Positions 61,168 through 64,000 of a DNA stretch of 64,000 nucleotides are shown here, one piece after another. The position numbers and the translations under genes were made by a program. The notes below the pieces were generated by a model. The model saw only the letters and a list, made by a program, of their open reading frames with translations, was not told the origin of the DNA and did not search any database. Source of the DNA: Gnetum montanum (Eukaryota; Streptophyta; Gnetopsida; Gnetales; Gnetaceae); assembly GCA_015680685.1 (NCBI GenBank), contig MNCI01011075.1:175520-239519 (forward strand). The letters are read 5' to 3'. Positions within the stretch are counted from its first letter, which is position 1. Every line of letters begins with the position of its first letter.

Positions 61168-62074
61168 TCATGAGCCACGATATTGTATCTACAATATCAC
61201 ATCTATGATATCATATCTACAACATCACAACCTTTTATACGTCATCATTGATACAATGTAGAGGATCTTGGTTAACAATGTAAATACCAACACTTGGTCA
61301 CATCGAATGGATAACTTTTATTAAACACTTAGTGAAATTCTTGTAATTTGTTTTTGTAACTTAGAGTTAGAGTTAGAAGTAAATTCTTGTAGTGTGGTGT
61401 TGAAAAATTGTATGGAAATTTTTGTTTGAGTGGATTCTACTAAGACACAATTCATGATTAGAAATAAAGATTGAGATTGTTTCGTATCATTGCAGCATTA
61501 CACTTAGTTTCTTTACTTTTACTTAGTTATATTTCGTTAGTGTAATTTTCATTTCTGTAATATGTTTACTTTACTTTAGTTTTTTACATTTTCTAAGTAC
61601 TTTACTTTTCCCATATCCATTAGTAAGGTAAAAGAAGTACAACTAGTTTTAAGCATTAAGTGTAATTGTTTGGTAACTCATTAGTGACTTCACTTGATTC
61701 ACTCAATAGTGAATTCACTTGGTAATCATAGCAATAGTTACATGAGCCCAAGACATGTATGGTAAGCCAAGAATGGATGCTTATCACCATAGGCTAGGAT
61801 AGATTTACATTTATGTTGTTACTTAGATTCACATTTTACTTTCATTTTTATTATGAAAGCATTTAGGAATAATTTGAGTCCATAACATCATAATATTATA
61901 TACCTCATTGAGAGTTAAATCATACTACTCACACTTTACTAATTCAATGTGGGAAGACCAACTATCAACTATGAGCATATTTACATTGTCCATCCATGGA
62001 TTATGATTTGGTCATGTGCATGCAGTAATGACTTCTATGGTGGAGTGTTGTAATACCTAGTTGCTCATTAATCA
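61168..62074 (+). repeat. Decayed solo LTR of the same family
   Basis: It starts TGAGCCACGATATTG with repeats of (A/G)ATATC(A) and ends TTGCTCATTAATCA, both degraded forms of the family termini. Middle parts (CTTGGTAATC...AGCA, AAATAAAGATTGA) parallel the D LTR. No internal sequence flanks it. Confidence 0.4.
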
Positions 62075-62265
62075 AGATATGGAGTTAATATCTTTTGATA
62101 ATGTTGATTATATTGATAGGGCAAGGACTTCCTCTTCCTCCACTCAATGTTAATCTTTTCATGGAATGTCTAATTTTCTACCCTAAAGGAAAGGATTTTC
62201 AAGATTATTAGTAAGGATAAAAATCTAAAAAGAGATCTCCATAATAGTTAGGCCTTTTCTTTTTA

Positions 62266-62662
62266 TTGATCCATTGGAAAATGTTGAGTTATAAAATTCT
62301 AATTGGACTATATATATTAGGCTATACCAATGTTACAAATATTTTAGGAGTTTAACAACTTTCTTGCATGTAATCCATGTCTATTTTGTTGTTTAGACTT
62401 TCTATGAAAGATTTTTATTCAATAAATTCTTAATTATATTAGCTCATTTCACCATTGTATGCGTGATATGTTTTGTTAAAAATTAGAGAATGAGAAAAAA
62501 AAAGTTCTATTTCTTCAAAATTTAGAACCTTTTATAACAGTGAAACTGAAATTATCAAGAGATTGAAATATCATTATTGTATTATTCTTTAAACACACTT
62601 TTAGATGTATCAAAATTGAAAGAATGAAAAAGTGGTGAGAATTTTAGCATTGATTTGAGGTA
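62266..62662. repeat. 0.4-kb duplication, copy 2, cut by element D
   Basis: Colinear with 59646-60044; it ends at GGTA(C) where the D LTR begins. Confidence 0.85.
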
Positions 62663-62663
62663 C

Positions 62664-63606
62664 TGATGAGGCGTCAATAAGCCACATCGATGGGTCCCAT
62701 TAACGTGGCCTTGTTGATGGGCCTTCATCGAGGAGGCCCCATTTACGTGGTGTTGCCCCATCGACAGGGCTGCATCAATGTAGCATTTTCTACATTGATA
62801 AGGCCCCATTGATGCAACCCTAGAACAAAAACTATAAATACGAGCTCCTAGCTATGTTTATGGGTATTAGATTCATAGTAGTAGCCAAACTCTTGTAGTT
62901 TTTACATTTGAAAGTTAGAATATTTCTCTTGAGTGCCCATAGTAGGAGTCATTGAGTGTATGGATCTTTGTTCGAGCATTGTTGTACTTGAGCATGATAG
63001 TGTGTACGATAATAAAGATGAACTTCTTGATAAACCTTGTAGCACTTTGTTTTGTTTAGATATTTATTTATGCATTTAATGATTTTAGTTAATTATTTAA
63101 TGTTTTCAAGTTACTAAGCTAATTAAGTGAGATAAGCTAGATACATTAAATACATAAGTATGACTACTTGAAGCATAACACATATTTGCTTGGTAATCCC
63201 AGCAGTGTTATTGCTTGGTGCACCCTGTAGCATAGTGCTTATTAACCCAGTAGTGGATATGTGGGTTTAGAACATATGCGGAAAGTGGAATTGGATGCTG
63301 ATGTTAGGATTAGTTAAGGATTAATTAGTTAGTTAAATTAAATTAGTTATTAAATTACTATATCTCTCTTCAAGTACCCAAACCATAAAACAAAAAATGA
63401 TAAAAACTATATGCCTTGATTACTCTTAACCATACCATTATGCTTCACAAGTATAATCGAGAAGATAACGAATGACCTTAGGGAAAGGCTCACTTCTTAG
63501 AAGACTAGTGTGTTGGAAACTATAAAGTCTACAGAATTCAACTAGATCGTGCATGAACACTTTGTGATTCGTATGGTTGGTCATAGGGGTACCTCGCTAC
63601 TCATCA
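62664..63606 (+). repeat. 5' LTR of element D
   Basis: TGATGAGGCG...CTACTCATCA. Early part: repeated CATCGATGGG/TTGATGGG/ATCGACAGGG motifs. TATAAATA at 62833-62840 and AATAAAG near 63010 give promoter and processing signals about 170 bp apart. Confidence 0.8.
62833..62840 (+). promoter_or_regulatory. TATA box of the element D LTR
   Basis: TATAAATA, same position class as in C. Confidence 0.6.
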
Positions 63607-63627
63607 TTGGCACCGTTGCTGAGGACG
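63607..63627 (+). other. Primer-binding site of element D
   Basis: TTGGCACCGTTGCTGAGGAC directly after the LTR; tRNA-Asp type. Confidence 0.75.
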
Positions 63628-63682
63628 TTATTTGTTGAAATGTGCACTATCTAGGATTAGTGAACATTATTAATATCATTGG

Positions 63683-64000
63683 ATGAACTTAAGGTCAACA
63701 TCATTCACACAACATATAACTACTAAGCACATTGATAATTTTATTTATTGCAAAATGTATTTTTCCCATAGGTGTGAAGATGTTAAACTACTGATCCCAC
63801 AGGAGTGTAAATTGGTATATGCTCATCCAGATGAGTATGTATCAGATTTCACCTTCATCCTAGATCAGGATGAACAGCTGTGATGGCGTGATATGGAGGG
63901 TAACATTGTATTTCCCCCTGATTGATCTATGCTTGGGATGCTATTTCAAACCCTTAAGAAGTTAGGCATCTCGAATCTTCACGAGGAATACATTGTGAAT
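63683..64000 (+). pseudogene. gag N-terminus of element D (partial)
   Basis: LVYAHPDEYVSDFTFILDQD matches C (VVYVHHDEYVPSFTFILHQ). After a TGA at 63881 the same frame gives RDMEGNIVFPPD, a second TGA at 63923, then MLFQTLKKLGISNLHEEY up to the window end. The two stops disable this copy. Confidence 0.7.

Larger units (their letters stand above)
62664..64000 (+). mobile_element. Athila-like element D, 5' end only
   Basis: 5' LTR, primer site and gag start on the plus strand; the rest lies beyond the window. It inserted into the second copy of the 0.4-kb duplication. Confidence 0.8.

Overview
This window is plant nuclear DNA, AT-rich and dominated by retrotransposons, with one real host gene. 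The gene is a complete 13-exon ERV46/ERGIC3 homologue on the minus strand (29225 to 9690). Its 1,158 coding bases are spread over 19.5 kb, and all 12 introns read as GT-AG. Very long introns, Athila-like Ty3/Gypsy elements, L1-type LINEs and SINEs point to a seed plant with a large genome, plausibly a gymnosperm. That last step is inference; no species marker was seen.

Layout. 1-5130: 3' part of an Athila-like element (A, minus strand) with its polymerase genes deleted. 5131-9347: AT-rich DNA with a decayed unknown frame and a LINE reverse-transcriptase scrap. 9348-29620: the ERV46/ERGIC3 gene. Its introns carry a fold-back structure built around a gag fragment (intron 5), a copia pol fragment and a SINE (intron 2), and a triplicated 289-bp repeat with a GC-rich insertion (intron 1). 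29943-55790: a three-level nest. An L1-type LINE (minus) is split by an old Athila-like element B (34655-54171, minus), and B is split by a younger relative C (41459-48145, minus, flanked by a perfect 5-bp target duplication ATTTC). A separate LTR start (E, plus) sits in the LINE next to a single N, where the filled and empty versions of the same site both appear. 55785-62663: SINE cluster, a LINE ORF1 copy, a decayed solo LTR and a 0.4-kb duplication. 62664-64000: 5' LTR, primer-binding site and start of gag of a fourth element (D, plus), cut by the window end.

How the parts relate. A, B, C, D and E belong to one broad family: LTR ends TGATGA...TCATCA, a tRNA-Asp-like primer site (TGGCACCGTTGC), Athila-type gag, protease, RT and integrase, and an extra ORF between integrase and the 3' LTR. 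B once coded for everything and is now decayed. C and A are independent deletion derivatives that kept LTRs and gag but lost the enzymes. The family features that most deserve follow-up are a conserved splice-acceptor signature just before the extra ORF, a purine-tract motif repeated at four matching places inside A and C, and palindromic repeats in the LTR promoters. All comparisons were made by eye; no alignment or database search was run.
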